Assembly: GCA_911728455.2 (NCBI GenBank)
Contig: OU452229.1
Location: 10,145,642 to 10,209,641, forward strand
Origin: Marthasterias glacialis
Lineage: Eukaryota > Echinodermata > Asteroidea > Forcipulatida > Asteriidae
Length of the DNA: 64,000 nt
Direction: 5' to 3'
Shown here in pieces: positions 36,706-50,300 of the stretch. Position numbers and translations under genes: made by a program. Under the pieces are notes generated by a model that had not been told where the DNA came from, searched no databases, and saw only the letters and a list, made by a program, of their open reading frames with translations. Each line of letters starts with the position of its first letter. Positions within the stretch are counted from its first letter, which is position 1.

Positions 36706-36845
36706 GTTGCATTTCCAAAGCACTAAGAGTCATCTTAAGATGAGTTGTCAATATCGCCATAGTGAGTTGTATCGTGACGTCACACATTGCTTAGTAATGA
36801 AGATTGATTCGCGCTAAGATTCGCTCTTTGTGAAATCGAGCCCTG
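36706..36845. mobile_element. MITE family A copy
   Basis: Interior CTAAGAGTCATCTTAAGATG, then AGTTGTCA, and GTGACGTCACACATTGCTTA; right end CTCTTTGTGAAATCGAGCCC. The left end is slightly decayed. Closest to 7618-7768. Confidence 0.78.
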
Positions 36846-37971
36846 GTGTATTGTCAAACTACCATCATATTTTCCATGTGACTTCTTTACACAAACAGCT
36901 GTGGTACAGGTATTTTTTATACTCCCAAAGGGGGGGGGGGTTGGTATCCAGCCTGGACTGAATTGATTTGAATGTTGGGAAAAGAACTGCGTGATAGAGG
37001 TTTGGTATCGAGTTGTTAAGTCCTTACGTCACACGCGTGTACATCTGCTGCACACCCAAAATGTTCGCCTATTTCCGGTTCAGAGCTGACATACGTTACT
37101 GTGTTGCTTTACAGAGAAACACTAATTCCTTGGTTTAAAGACATTTCTTATGAAAGAAACCGATATTTCTGATGAGACATTGAGTCTTTGCAAGCCACAC
37201 GTGAAAGGAAAGTCCGGAAATTATGTTGTTCATACATAAATCATCAAATACAAAAAGTTCAATGCATTTCCTATGGGCTTCTGGCAATTGATGGAGCCAG
37301 TTTGTGTGAAGTGGGCGTGACTTACAGTGGAATTACGTCACACTTACCAACAAAAGTGGCACTACAGCTGGAACAAGATCAGCCCAAGATATAAAACATG
37401 ATATGTAAGATGCGAACCAGTATCTACACAGTCCGGAATTTGAATGCATTGTCCGACATTCTAATTTACAAAATGAAGTTATTATGTCTGAAAATAATAC
37501 AAATCAATTTGACAAAATGAGAGAGATTGTGTACATTCGTTATCCTTTCCATATTTATTTGATAACAACAGCCACAGTGTCCTAAAGTATGCTATTTCTT
37601 TTTTTAAATAATAGACAACTAATTTCAACAATTATAGCAACGTATAATGACAACAAAAAATAACACTTTTCGGGGTAAGGTTTGAGCCGTTGCTGCAGTC
37701 CCAGTCAAGTGCAGCTTTCACAGGGGTGTTCGTTCACAATCAACATGGCTCAAACCATGTTATTTAAGGAATTTTAGACATTAATTATATAAACCTTTGT
37801 GCCTATTCACTGTACATTTAAATCAACCGATTTAATTTTTTCTTTTGTCAAGTACGAAAATGAGTGCAATAGTAAATTGAACTGAATTCATAGTTGGAAA
37901 ATACTTTTTCTTACTAGAAATACAACTAGAAACTCAATCGACTGACATTGAGCATTAATCTCTTGCATTAT

Positions 37972-37977
37972 TTTATT
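37972..37977 (-). terminator. Candidate poly(A) signal for aminopeptidase B
   Basis: AATAAA on the minus strand (TTTATT on plus), about 360 nt after the gene B stop. This is a plausible 3' UTR length and the first canonical hexamer I find. Confidence 0.4.
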
Positions 37978-38333
37978 CAGGGCCTGTGGCATTATCCGGG
38001 GGGGGGGGGGGTGTTGAGTTTGGACCGGGGTTGCTGTGTAAAAACACCAAGTGGAACATAACTGAATAATACATCCCCACATTATTTTTTTTGTAAAAAT
38101 ACCAAAAACATTTGATTTGTCAGGAGTTTTGTGCAAGTTCTCACACGGATTTCTTTCTATTGTTGCACACTGAATAAAGCAACTGTGATTTGGGAGGTCT
38201 TCCATTGCAGTTTTCGCAACTGTGGCAGTATTTCAAACTAATAATATTATTTCTCTGCTGAACTATGGTACTGCTATGAACTTAAGAATCACTAAGCTCT
38301 CACACTGAGACTGTTTTGTTAAATCTATGATTA

Positions 38334-41300
38334 TCAATTCTGTACTTTGTCTACGAGCGACCTGATCCATCGCTCCGTTTGGTCAGCGCTGTTGGTCATC
38401 CATCGAATGTTGACCCGTGTTGACGTAATGGCAGCTTCATTTGCATATTTAAAACCACCGAGATGGCTACTCTGGCCGAAGTCCAACAACTTGAAAATCA
38501 AATCACAAAGAGAGCACAGAAATCATAAGAAATAAAAACAAACTGAACCTAAGGTGAATACATGACAGACCATGGGTGGCAATCAAGGTTAAAACAAATG
38601 CAAGCAGTCGTTTACTTTGACCTATAATGGGTCATGACTGTGTTGGATTACTTCACAATGTTTACTGTTTGTCTTGTTTTGAGTGTTGACCTTCGACAGC
38701 TGCGGAGTCAAGGGGGTGGGACGGGGTGGCACGAAAAATGCCCCACATATTTCCAGTACCCCCAGGCCCCCCATACAAAATGTAGATACATTAAAAAACA
38801 TGTCCCCTGACCTCCCCCTCCCCAGTGAAAAGACACGCCCCCCGTGGCCCCAGTGAAATAAACCTTGCTATACACCGCTGTCCTTCGTTTATTTCGCCTT
38901 CCTCTTTTTGTTTCTAGGACCTTTCCGTAACCATGGTTACGACTTGTTGGGCTCCGGCTTTGTCTGCGTCTGCCTGTCTGAAGCTCCGTACCAAAGGCAC
39001 ACGTTTTCAAATAAAATTGACGGAGGTTAAGCCGGAGTCCGCGGGCTGAAGCCGTGGTTCCGAAAAGGGAGCCGTTTCCATCAGTCCATCGATTGTGATA
39101 TTATGTAATAACTTAACAACTTTGATAAATATTTATTTACTGTAAATGTTTGATAGGTAGGCTGAGAACATGCCCGCTGGGTCCAATTTCATGAAGCTGT
39201 TGAGAACCATGCTTAACACAGAAAAACAGACTACCAGCCAAAATACCATGTCACGTATGTTTTTTGTGACTGGTTTCACTGCTAATTTGTTGCTTAGCAT
39301 AAAACAAATGATAAGCACAATTTATAAGCACAGTTTAATATTCATGTGATGTTTGTTGTCTTTTGTATGTTCTGCATTTTTCATAATTCTGTGTAAAGAG
39401 AGAAAAATAATAAGGTTATTCCTAAAGCTTCAGCTCAACATTATGTCAGTAAATGCTTCCATTCTTTTCACAAATCAAGATACTAAAACAAACCTGTGAA
39501 CACTTTAGCTCATTCGTTGTTTCATTGGTGAGAAAACGGTAAAAGTGCATTTTGTCATTCTTAGGCAGACTTTTGGTCGAAAATTAATTTGAGATCTTAT
39601 TCAATTTCTTATTAAATAACGATTACACTTCAGGCAGAAATATTTCAAGGACATTTTCTACTACCATTATCTTTAACACCTTCGGAGCAGCCCCAAAAAT
39701 CACAAACTTTGCTGGATCCACGAGGTCAAAATTTCGTCCACCCTGTCTTTAGGACAAAAAACCCATCCTGTAAGCCCAAAGCCATTATAAATCACTGTGG
39801 GGTGAATTGGAGTGCCAGCGAAGACTTAGACTTGTGTTATTTAAGATCCACGTGCCGCACAAGCTGTTTTCACAAATTGCTTACCGCCCTGTGTCAATGA
39901 CCCTTAGCACTAGAGTCAATCAATTACTGCACGGAGACAGGTGGCTGCTGTCTTTCAACACTCCTTACTCTGCAGTGGTTAGGGTCTGGCCAATAGGAGT
40001 CTACAGGCTTGCGGGGTATACCAGGGGTAAGGTTTACATGGAATCTTGGCCTTATTTGCCCATTGAAAAAACATTATGACCATAGTTGGTAACATTTGGA
40101 CGATTTTTTACCTGCCCGCTGACACCAGGGTTTTAAGCGCCATTACAAAATAAAACTTTAACTCGTGTTAACGATATAACTGTACCATGGGGGTCATCTT
40201 TTATCTTATCGGTGGATGTTAATGTTTGACTTCGTCAAGATGATATTGAGTGTATTAAGGTCACTGACCTCTCGCAGTTTCTCCCGAGTGTTGAAATGAG
40301 ACGTGATCTCCTCAAACACCTCGACCAGCTTCGGTAGTCGGTTTCCTCTAAACCTGGTAAATTCACATGCATACATTGAGGGGGTTATGTCACATGATGT
40401 TGATTTACAACACCCTGGTTTCTTCTCTGTTCACAAGGGACTCATCCTCTCGCTACGGAAGCTGTAAGTAACCGTCCAGGTTTCTGAGCTTAAAATTGTC
40501 ATAGAGAGATGTCAAACTTAGATAATTTAAGATGAGTTTTTTCGAGTGCTCATGTCGGAAGAAAAAGTCTCGACGATTTGCAGTCATGGACTTTCCACAA
40601 TCCAAGACCATCTTATCATGGAATCAATATACAGCAAAATAATCGGAAAGAAGTATGCTTATGGTGTGAGAGCTCGGTTAGGACATCGTAATTGTCAACT
40701 TTTTCCGTTTTTATGTAACAGTTTAACTCTGACAAATTGAATTGCATGGTCACTTTAAGCTTCCGTATCTCACTGAAACTGCCCCTTTTATGCGGAAAAG
40801 TCAGTTAGGTACGCCCCCGCTTTCTTCCCATGCCAACATACTGACCTACTCTGGAAATCATGTAGCTTGATTCCCTTACCAGAATCTGGAGCGGCTAAAA
40901 TGTAATGTTAATCGCTATCTTTCTACCTTGTGTGATTTTCCTGTCATCTTCCTGTCCAACCCCCCCCCCCCTCCCCCCACTTTTTGTTAGACTCCACCTT
41001 GAGTGGCCTTATAATGGGAAGTACTCACACAAAATAGTAAATGAATAATATGGAGAACAAGAAGAAGAAAACAATACGTAGCAACTAAACATGCCGTTTC
41101 GGCTTATGGTTACGATTTCAGCTTTATGCATGCAGGTGGCAAGTTAGTTCAAATTGCACTAAAGGTACCAACTGCCACCACTACCTCTAGCTCGTGTTTT
41201 TATTTATTAATATCTTTTTTTTTAAAGACAGACCTCTTGCGTGATGATGGCACAAGCATAAACAGCGCCCTCACTGAGGTCAAAGGAAGCCCTGTAGTTT

Positions 41301-44300
41301 ATGTGTGGGAGTTGTGCGTGGTGTGTACACACCCAGTGGCCACTGTTTTACCTCAACGCCCACTGCAAGGGGTATAACGGTGATTTGTTGTGGAGAACCG
41401 TTTTGGTTTATGTCATCACTAAACCTATTAGGGAACTTTTGAGGACTTACCACGTATATCCATTGTTCTCGGAAATGTGGGCATGCTCATAACTTCGTAA
41501 ACAATGACAATTCACCTGATAAGTCTGCTGCCACCTAACGTTCCAAAGTCTCCCATTATTAGGTATCAGTAAAATACTTTATAGCTCATGCTGGACTTAA
41601 ACTCATTATCCAAATAGAACAACTGAGGGCCCTTACATCTCGTAAACCTCCTCCCAGTTATTGCGAATGAAGTCCCATGCAACCTCGTACCCATCTGGAT
41701 TCACGGCCAAGCCCATTAGGATAGTTTCAGTATCCTTGGCACAAGAGGTGGCCAAGAGGTGGCTGTGAATAAAAATCAACGATAATAGTATTTAGTATTC
41801 TGTGCCATTTTAAAGATAATAGACAATGGTTTTTGATACAAAACATCTTTAACGTTGCAAAGAAATTATAATCCATTGCGACATTTAGTCATAATGTGGT
41901 GCCGTTCACCTTTGTTTATGTAACGGTAGATGACGTCACTACGGGACAGAAATAGGTACCTTTTCAAAAGAAATGTGTTCCGTGAGCACGTGAGGGCGCT
42001 AATCCATTGTGTTCGCTCCCGTCGGTCATTGGTTGTCTGCATCATTTCCCATCCAAAGTCCCACTCTGATTGACCACCGAAACGAATGCCGTTACAATAC
42101 ACAACTGACCTCTGGTTGGGGTAAATTCTGAGGGATGAAGGATATAAGCCTCGAGAATAGTTTAAAGCTATATTAAGCACAGGTTGTCCACCTGTGGGAA
42201 CTTAAATATTAAATCCCATCCAACGTGTGAAGCTACAAGCCTGTCCGCTGTTTGGTTCTTTAAAAACATGTGATGTCCCAAGGATGAAGAAGGCAATTCA
42301 TTGGTTGGGCATGCTCGGCATTAAAATGATAGTGATGAATCAGGTCATTGTATGACGTATGTGACAACTAATCTATGAAAACGGTTCATGGGGGGGGGGC
42401 ATGGTATGTATCCAGTCTACACTCTAAAAAGTCACGGGTCAGATTTGACCCGGAAAGGGTAAGATTTGATCCAGATTCCAGGTCCCAGGGCGGCTTGACC
42501 CATTCGGGGTTGGCGTGACCCGGAAAAGGGTTTCTTTTAATTGAGCCGGAAATAAGAAATGCACTGTATACAAAGGTCACCTGCCCCCTCCAACTTCCGA
42601 TGTTTTTAAGTGATTTAAAAAAACAACTTTTTGAATAATTATGTTTTCCACTTATTTCTGATTTTTGTTGAAGGAAAAATGATAGCGATAAATCAAGTGA
42701 TAGTCTGAAATGCTTTTGTGAATTCAAAATGGCCGCCCGTATTCGGCGGCCATCTTGGATTTTGTGTCTTTGGCCAGTAATTACTATGTGTCCCCCCCCC
42801 CCAGGTCCCCTTACATCCCCCCAAAAGCCCAGTCCTGATAGGGTTTAACTAAAGTATGAGAATGTTTATCTATAAATCCTCAAAACCTTTGTGGATAAGG
42901 TGGACGGGAAAGCGCTTACGTGTTTAATGTCGGGTCAGTCATATAGTCTTTGAACATGGTGGTCGTTTTGGAAACGCAGTGGCTGTTGCTGTAGAAACAC
43001 GCCATAGATGTAACTTCGAACTTATTCTCCCTCATTCCTCTGTCAAATTAATTGTTATGGTTTTCAAAATTAGCTTAGTTTGTTCAACCAAGAGTTTGTT
43101 TTATCGAACACTTTTTTAACAAAGTGTAGTTTAAAAATGTGATGAAATAAACAATATTTTCCCGATTACGAACGGCTACGAATATATGATTTTTTTTCTA
43201 CCATTATGTCTAATGATTGTTACTGTTATCACCTTGAAACTGGTACGTCTGATTTAAAGCTGGTACCCCAGCCCAACTCCTGGTAGAGTGGCTCCAGTAA
43301 CTGTTGCATGTAACTCTGTCAGTCGTGAAAAACTATGGTCAAAATGTCTGCATTCTATTGTTATTTAGTAAGTTACAATAAACAATATTTTTAAAGACAT
43401 CTCTCTCTCTCACTAACCTGCTCCCTCCATAAAATGTTATCGAAGATACCTTAATGATAAGTTTTTTTTAGTTTTGGTATACGAGTCCATAAGGGTACGA
43501 TTGAGTCGTGCAAGTATACGTTCCTATGGAAGACAGTGAGATTTTTTGATGGATGTTGAAAGTTTTCCTTTTTGACTTTGAGTCATTCTGAACATGTGTA
43601 TTTTGTCCAAAGTAATGAGTTTTCCAATTTGTGAAAAAAGGCTGCCACCTCGCTAGTCAGGCCCCCTTGTTTGGGAGGGAGTCGTCAATCTGGGACTCAG
43701 TGCATTTTGTTGCAGCCAGGACTCAAAGGGAGCTGCTGACACAGAAGCACAAAAAGTAAGCTAAGCAAAGGACAGTTTTGCATACCAGAATGCCACCTTA
43801 CCAGCCACACACCATCTCACATTGTAACGTCTGTGACAGGTTGCCTGCTTTGCAGGCAATTGTTCAGCTTTATAGATAGCTCTATGGCAATAGGCAAATA
43901 ATATATATAATCCATGTGATAACAAAACAAGACGCCCGCACATCATTCTATTACACCCATTTATAGACAGTATGATACAATAAAGACAGTCCAAAAGTCA
44001 TGTAACGTCCTTACCTGAATTGCTGAGAAGGAGGATCGTCGTCCGTCATCGCTCAGCAGCATCTTGGCGAAGTAGGAGGATGTTGCCACCACAGCCTTGC
44101 GAGTCGAGAGGGAAGACGGTCCAAGATATGTGGAGAAGTTCTGGTAGATGTAGTTTGGTATGACTTCGGCTTTCGCCAAGTTTAACGTGTCGTAGATCAG
44201 ACCGACTGAGTTCTCTACACCGAAAACCTAAACCATTGGTAAAAGAACAATGAGCATTTTGCAATCTGAATCGGCGATAACGAAGTACTGTAAGATGTAA

Positions 44301-47300
44301 AAGCCTTTTTCAAAACCCGATGCAGTTTATATAAAGCTAATGAAAAAGGTACTCAGTAAAGTTATGATGATGTGTTATTATTAGGCTTTGTCGGGGGGGG
44401 GGTAACTTTTGTCCGACTTGATGTTTAGTTGAGAGCATCGACAATTAATTTGTATAATTACAATAATGATTATATGTGCAGTGGCGTTGCAAACTCAGGG
44501 ATTCGGGACCCAACGCCCCCTACTCAGGACGATTAAATACTGTTTGGTGGATTTGTAGTAACTTACATAAAAACGTCACTCACTACAAAGGATCATTCAG
44601 CTTTAAACCCAACCCCATCCCACCCTGGTGATTCTATAGCATTGTTGACATCTTGTAGTTGCTGTTGCTTTATGCGACCTTTCACATATTGTAACGTTTA
44701 ATATCAGTGAATAATCTGATAAAATATTTCCTTCGATGGGTTTTAAAAACATTGTTTCCATAACACCTGTTTCATTAGTGTACTCTGTAACATTCGATTT
44801 GATGCTAGTCAAAAAAAGACTGAATCAAAAAATGCATGTTTTACATCCGGGTCCTTTTCGGCTTGGTCAAGGAGACGTTGCCAATTGTCGTCCTCGTAAT
44901 TGACGCGGTAGAGACCAACCATCTTAGCGTTGGCAAGGTACCAGTCATCTGATGCAGCCTCGTCCGGTAATTTGAAATAGGCTACAAGAAAAGATCAAAG
45001 CAAACGGCAAGGAAATATTTCAAATGGACGGTACACAGTTGTTTTGATTACTTTGGAGCATGTAAGATATCCAAAATCAAAGAGATTATAACTCATCAGT
45101 GAAAATACACTGAAAACTGCTGACAGGCACGGCAGGAGCGCAATGTTGGACCAAAATTGACCTGTGCATTCGGACTAAGTCATCATTATTTTATTATAAA
45201 AGTACCTCAGCTATTAGCCCCTCGCACCAACGTCACATGCAGCTACTGTCTGCTTCCCGTTGTCTGTCATTTGAGGAGTGAAAATGCTTGGAAAGATAAC
45301 CATGGTGTGCACCTAAATGTACCGGTAGTTACAGGCAAGATTTATTGTGTGGTGATCATGAATGGATCGCGCAAGTTGCGCGCGTTTCCAAACATTTTTT
45401 GAAACCTTGGGGTTCTCACGTACATTGCTTTAACGTGTCATGGAAACAAAATCGCACAATTCAAACGGGTCCCATCATTTAAATACGTGCAAGATTTGCG
45501 CAGTCTACTTTCTACTTACAGTAGTCCTCTGGTTCCATCCATAGTTGTTCCGGTTTATCATACTGATCCGCCGGTCCGGATTTATACACGTACGTCAGCG
45601 GAACATACCAACGGTACCTTAAGTAAAAGTAAAACAGTCCAAACAATAAAATGAAACTGAACTTACCTTTTCAGCATTAGTCATTGTATTGTGTAAAATG
45701 GAGTCGATTTCATTCGTTATCAAAGATATATATATTTTAAAACTTTATTTATAGAAATGGGGGAAATCGGATGGAAAACGAGTGAAAATAAGCTGTTAAT
45801 TTTTTTCTTTCAAGACTTTTTTTACCCGGGGTCATCAGCTGCTCCACCGTCTATGATTTGTAAGAATCGTCTCTGTGTTGCCACAACGTCTTGTCCGGTT
45901 CTTGTCAGAGTGATCAGAGGGAATCCTGGCTGAAGGGTCCATGTGTCCATGATTTTCTTCACGTCGTGTTTCCCGACGTCTTTATCCGCCTTTCAAGAAA
46001 GTAAACATTCATGGATACGTCTAACTCTAGAATCTTGTAACTAGTGCTTCTTAAGTTCAACCAAAATTGATGTATGGTTGACATAATTCCATGAAATTGT
46101 AAGACTTTTCTTTATAAATGATTATCTTTTTCAATCTACACGTGAGTTGAAATTAAAAGCAACTATTTGGAATTGAATTTATGTATTTATTAAACATTAT
46201 ATATTGGACATATTATTATATATTATTATATATCTTCGGAAAATAACATATTACATTTAAATTGCCCAGGTCCTGACAAATTTGAAAAACATTTTTTTTT
46301 TCGTTTCAAAAACCTAATTATGACAGATTTACTTTTTGACGATTTTATGTACAAGTGTTACATAATTAACATTCTTTTGGCACATATGAGCTATTACTTT
46401 ACTTCAACCCAAGCGGCCATGAGTCACAGTTGTTGTAGATATCCGTAACACATATGATATGTGTCAATAATGAATTCAACGGGATTTGAATGAAGCCATA
46501 CCAGTTGTGTGCACTTAAAGAAAAACTGGGTCAGAATTGACCCGGATTCCGTGTCCCAGGGTCCTTACCCATTTCTAGGTCAGTATGACCCGGAATCCGT
46601 GCCAAAGTGACCCTAGAAATGGGACAAACTGAAGCAGAATCAGATTTGAAATCCCAGTTTTTAACCAGTGTCAGGGTGAGCCTGACCCGGAAATGGGTCA
46701 GGCCTTCTCTGACCCGGAATCCATGTCGTCTGATCCGGGAGGTTTCTTTTTAGAGTGTAGCAATGTTATTTCAAATTGATATCTCTTGGTTACTTGTGTA
46801 GCAATTTATTTTTATTTTGTATTATCAATTTTTTTTTATTCAGTTAATGACAACCAAACCGGGGCTTGAATTGTTAAAAGTCTGGGACCCTTGTCTGAAA
46901 TGATAATAATAACTATAATTATTATTGTGTCGACAGGGAATCCAACAATTAGTATGGCTGCATGCAGTACAAACGACCTGCATAACTATACACCTCTCTA
47001 AGGATAACCTCGACAGAGGGATAACTACGGTAGATATTTCAGTTCAAGTGTGTTCACCGTCAACATTTCATGTTTTCCCTCGACCGTCTGACTGTTCAAT
47101 TTCACCCACTGTGGTTTAAAATGCTAATCTAGAGTGCAGTATATGATGTGACAAATGCATCTTAACAGTATACACAAAGTACAAAGGTAGTTTTGTGCAC
47201 AGTTGGTCCACCATACAAAACCTGTGCAGTTAAATGGTTTGAAATGATTGGTCAACCCACTGGGAAATGCTACCAAGAGTATGAGAGTTTTAAGAAAGGA

Positions 47301-50300
47301 TACCTACGTAGGTCAGTTCATCCCATAGATCTTCTGAATTGGCATTCTTGTAGGCCCGCTCCTTGAGGTAGTTTCTTATACCTTGGTTGAAGACATCGAG
47401 GGTCAAGAAATGCTCCATCATCCAGAGGATAGATCCTCCCTAACAATGAAAAACGTCCTGCATTTTTAAACTAATTGTCTACCCTCACACAATCTCGAAA
47501 GTTTCCTAATTTGGATGAAAAGCTTTTGAGCATTCGTCGATAACGATAATTGGTAGAAATATTTGTATCTTTTGTGTTTCTTTGTGGCAAAAACAGTATT
47601 TTGTTAGAAACACATGGTTTGTTATCGTGAGTTAACAGTACGTGTTAGCATTACCTTATTATAAGGTATAGCTGTAAATATCCCGTTGATGTCGGCATCA
47701 TTGGCGTAGATTGGTGCCCTGATAGCTTCATAGGTACCCCGACTGTCGTAGTCAAGTGCTGGCACAGTTGCATCAACGTAGAACGACTCAAACTAGGAAG
47801 AACAAAGAGAATTGCGAAGGGTTGTGTTCGCTTTATTGTTGGAACAAGTGATGTCCGTTTAATTCACAAGAAAGTGAACTGTCTTTAAAAGTAAGGCTGG
47901 TAGTGCTATAGTGTGGTCGTGTAAGTTACAAAATGTTATTCGACACCTCTGAATGCTAAAATTGGAACTCAATATCTACGAGCTTTTAAATTGTGCACGT
48001 CGAACGCCTTCTTTGAAAATGACCTCTCCGATTGGACTGGAGCAAACTCTAGGTGGCGCACTATATTGTGAACAACGCACAACAGATCCCATACATCATA
48101 ACACGCGAGCGATGTCCACATTGCGTGCTATGGGTTATTGATCAGGCTTACCTTTCTGAACTCAGGGTGTACTCTGTCAATGCCAATATGTTCCATGTAG
48201 GTAGCAAAGCCTTCATTCAGCCACACGTCATTCCACCATTCTAATGTGACTAAATTACCGAACCACTATAACAACAAACAGACAACACAAATGATTTTAT
48301 TTGTTTCAATCAAATCAATCGTGATACCTCAAAGCGATAAGAATAAGCCGAGACATCATTAATCGAATTCCATGTTAGGTGGTACTTATTAAATATCAAA
48401 TGGCATTATATTAGTTTCGGCATATTAAAGTTAAAATAAACAATAATTGTTTATTAAGCACAAGTAATGGAGGTTTATTTTAAAACTCACTGATAGTAAA
48501 GTTTATATCAGCAGTGACAGTCCTCCAGAGGCATTTTAAACTTAAAACACTGCCAAAGTCGAGAAAATTGCATGTTTCTCAGTTTTCACAGCCTTTTTGT
48601 TTGTACTGTGTTTATTGAAAACTAAAGGATGTGGATGAATTTACTGCGACTTGACAAAAACAACAAAATACGCATTTAAATTTAGAAATCACGTTATTTC
48701 ATCTGCTCTGGTAGTATTACAAGAACGTTTAAGACATCAAATTTGATTTCTTTTGCCTGTTGTGTTTACTTCGAGGCAAACATTGAACGTTATGATTAAT
48801 TGAACGTTAAGATTAATAATAACTAGTTTTTATATACCGCTTTATCTACGGCGTCTCAAAGCGCGTATTATTATTATTATTTTTAAGACAGGTTTCTGAA
48901 GTTGTTAAATTATGAGGTCCATTTATGTAACACCTTAAGGGTTTACAAGGTGGTGCGGCTCATTCAGCAGCCACTGCCAGAACCACTGGGGCAAACTCCT
49001 TTTTCTTAATAGCGGCAAGTGTAACTGGGTTCTTTTACGTGCATTACACAACACACGGGACCTACGGTTTTACGTACCATCAGAATGACGAAGAAATAAT
49101 AGGTTAGTGTGAAGACCGGGACTCGAACCTAGACGCTCTGCTAATCAGAAATACCAGAGCAGTTGAGTCCAGTGCGCTTGACCGCTCGGCTATGACACGC
49201 CACACACCACAGATTTATTAACAAAATGTAAAACACCTTGATATTATCTTCTTTTGACTTACCATGTGAGCCAACTCATGCGTAATTAACTTTGAGTAGA
49301 ATGTGTTGTCACCGAAATCTTGCATGCCGTACAGCAGATAGATGTCCTGGTAGGTGATAAGACCCCAGTTCTCCATAGCGCCTGCACCGAAGTCCTGTAT
49401 AGCTATATGATCTTTTGAGGCAGAATATCAAATAAAAAAATAATAAAAAATAAATTAAGAACATTGTTGGCAATGCAATGGCTTTTACTAACAACCTCGT
49501 TCACATGAGCAGCCGCACCACATTGTCTCCTCTAATTATCACCAACCACAGTACGCTTAGAACAAAACGAGGATATACTATCAATTACCTTTGCGTTCTG
49601 AAACATGTATTCGGCTTCGGCTTTGGTTTAGGCTCCCTTCGCTTGTTTGAAGCCCCTTACCGACAGTGCGCGTTTTTTTATAAAGTTGACAGAGCTTAAG
49701 CCAAAGTCGTAGCCGAATCGTTTGGTATTGAAACTGTGTAAAAGTAAGAAAACACACAAAAATAATGGGCGAAAATAGAATAAATGAAAGCGGCAACAAA
49801 ACTGCCGTGTGGTTTTTCTTTGTTTTGATGCCTACATCACTCCTCGCCTTCGTGTAATTTCAGTGCTCGCTGGGTATTTAAAGGTTCACTGAAATAAAAA
49901 GTATTCCTGCTTTTATGTTACACCTTATAATTTTTGTAAAACGAGTCACTTGTAAGAAATCATTTTTTGCATTCCTGTGTATTTTTGCATAATTTGTTTT
50001 CTTTAAAAATAACAGTCTTCAGGAACGCCCACAAAAATAGGTCACTTGCTAACAATGGCTGGATTCTCAACGTGACATCACATGCATTACAACCAAGAAT
50101 GAATTTATTAGAAGAACACATATTTGTCATTCCTTTGGCAGACCCAATCCCAGAACAATTGTTTTGTGGAATAGCTTAGGAAACATTATGTAATGCATGT
50201 GATGTCACATTGAGAATCAAGCCATGTTAGCAAGTGACATATTTTTGTCGGCGTTCCTGAAGACTGTTATTTTTTAAAGTAAAACAAATTATGCGAAAAA

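Larger units (their letters stand above)
35830..38333. other. Intergenic region between aminopeptidases A and B
   Basis: About 2.5 kb between the gene A promoter and the gene B stop. It contains MITEs at 36061-36256 (B) and 36706-36845 (A), short G-runs at 36931 and 37999, and the probable gene B 3' UTR. I see no gene. Confidence 0.65.

Noticed and set aside
49116..49203. tRNA-Leu or tRNA-Ser gene
   Set aside because: The head is tRNA-like, but it continues into a SINE body and LINE-like tail and ends without a terminator run.
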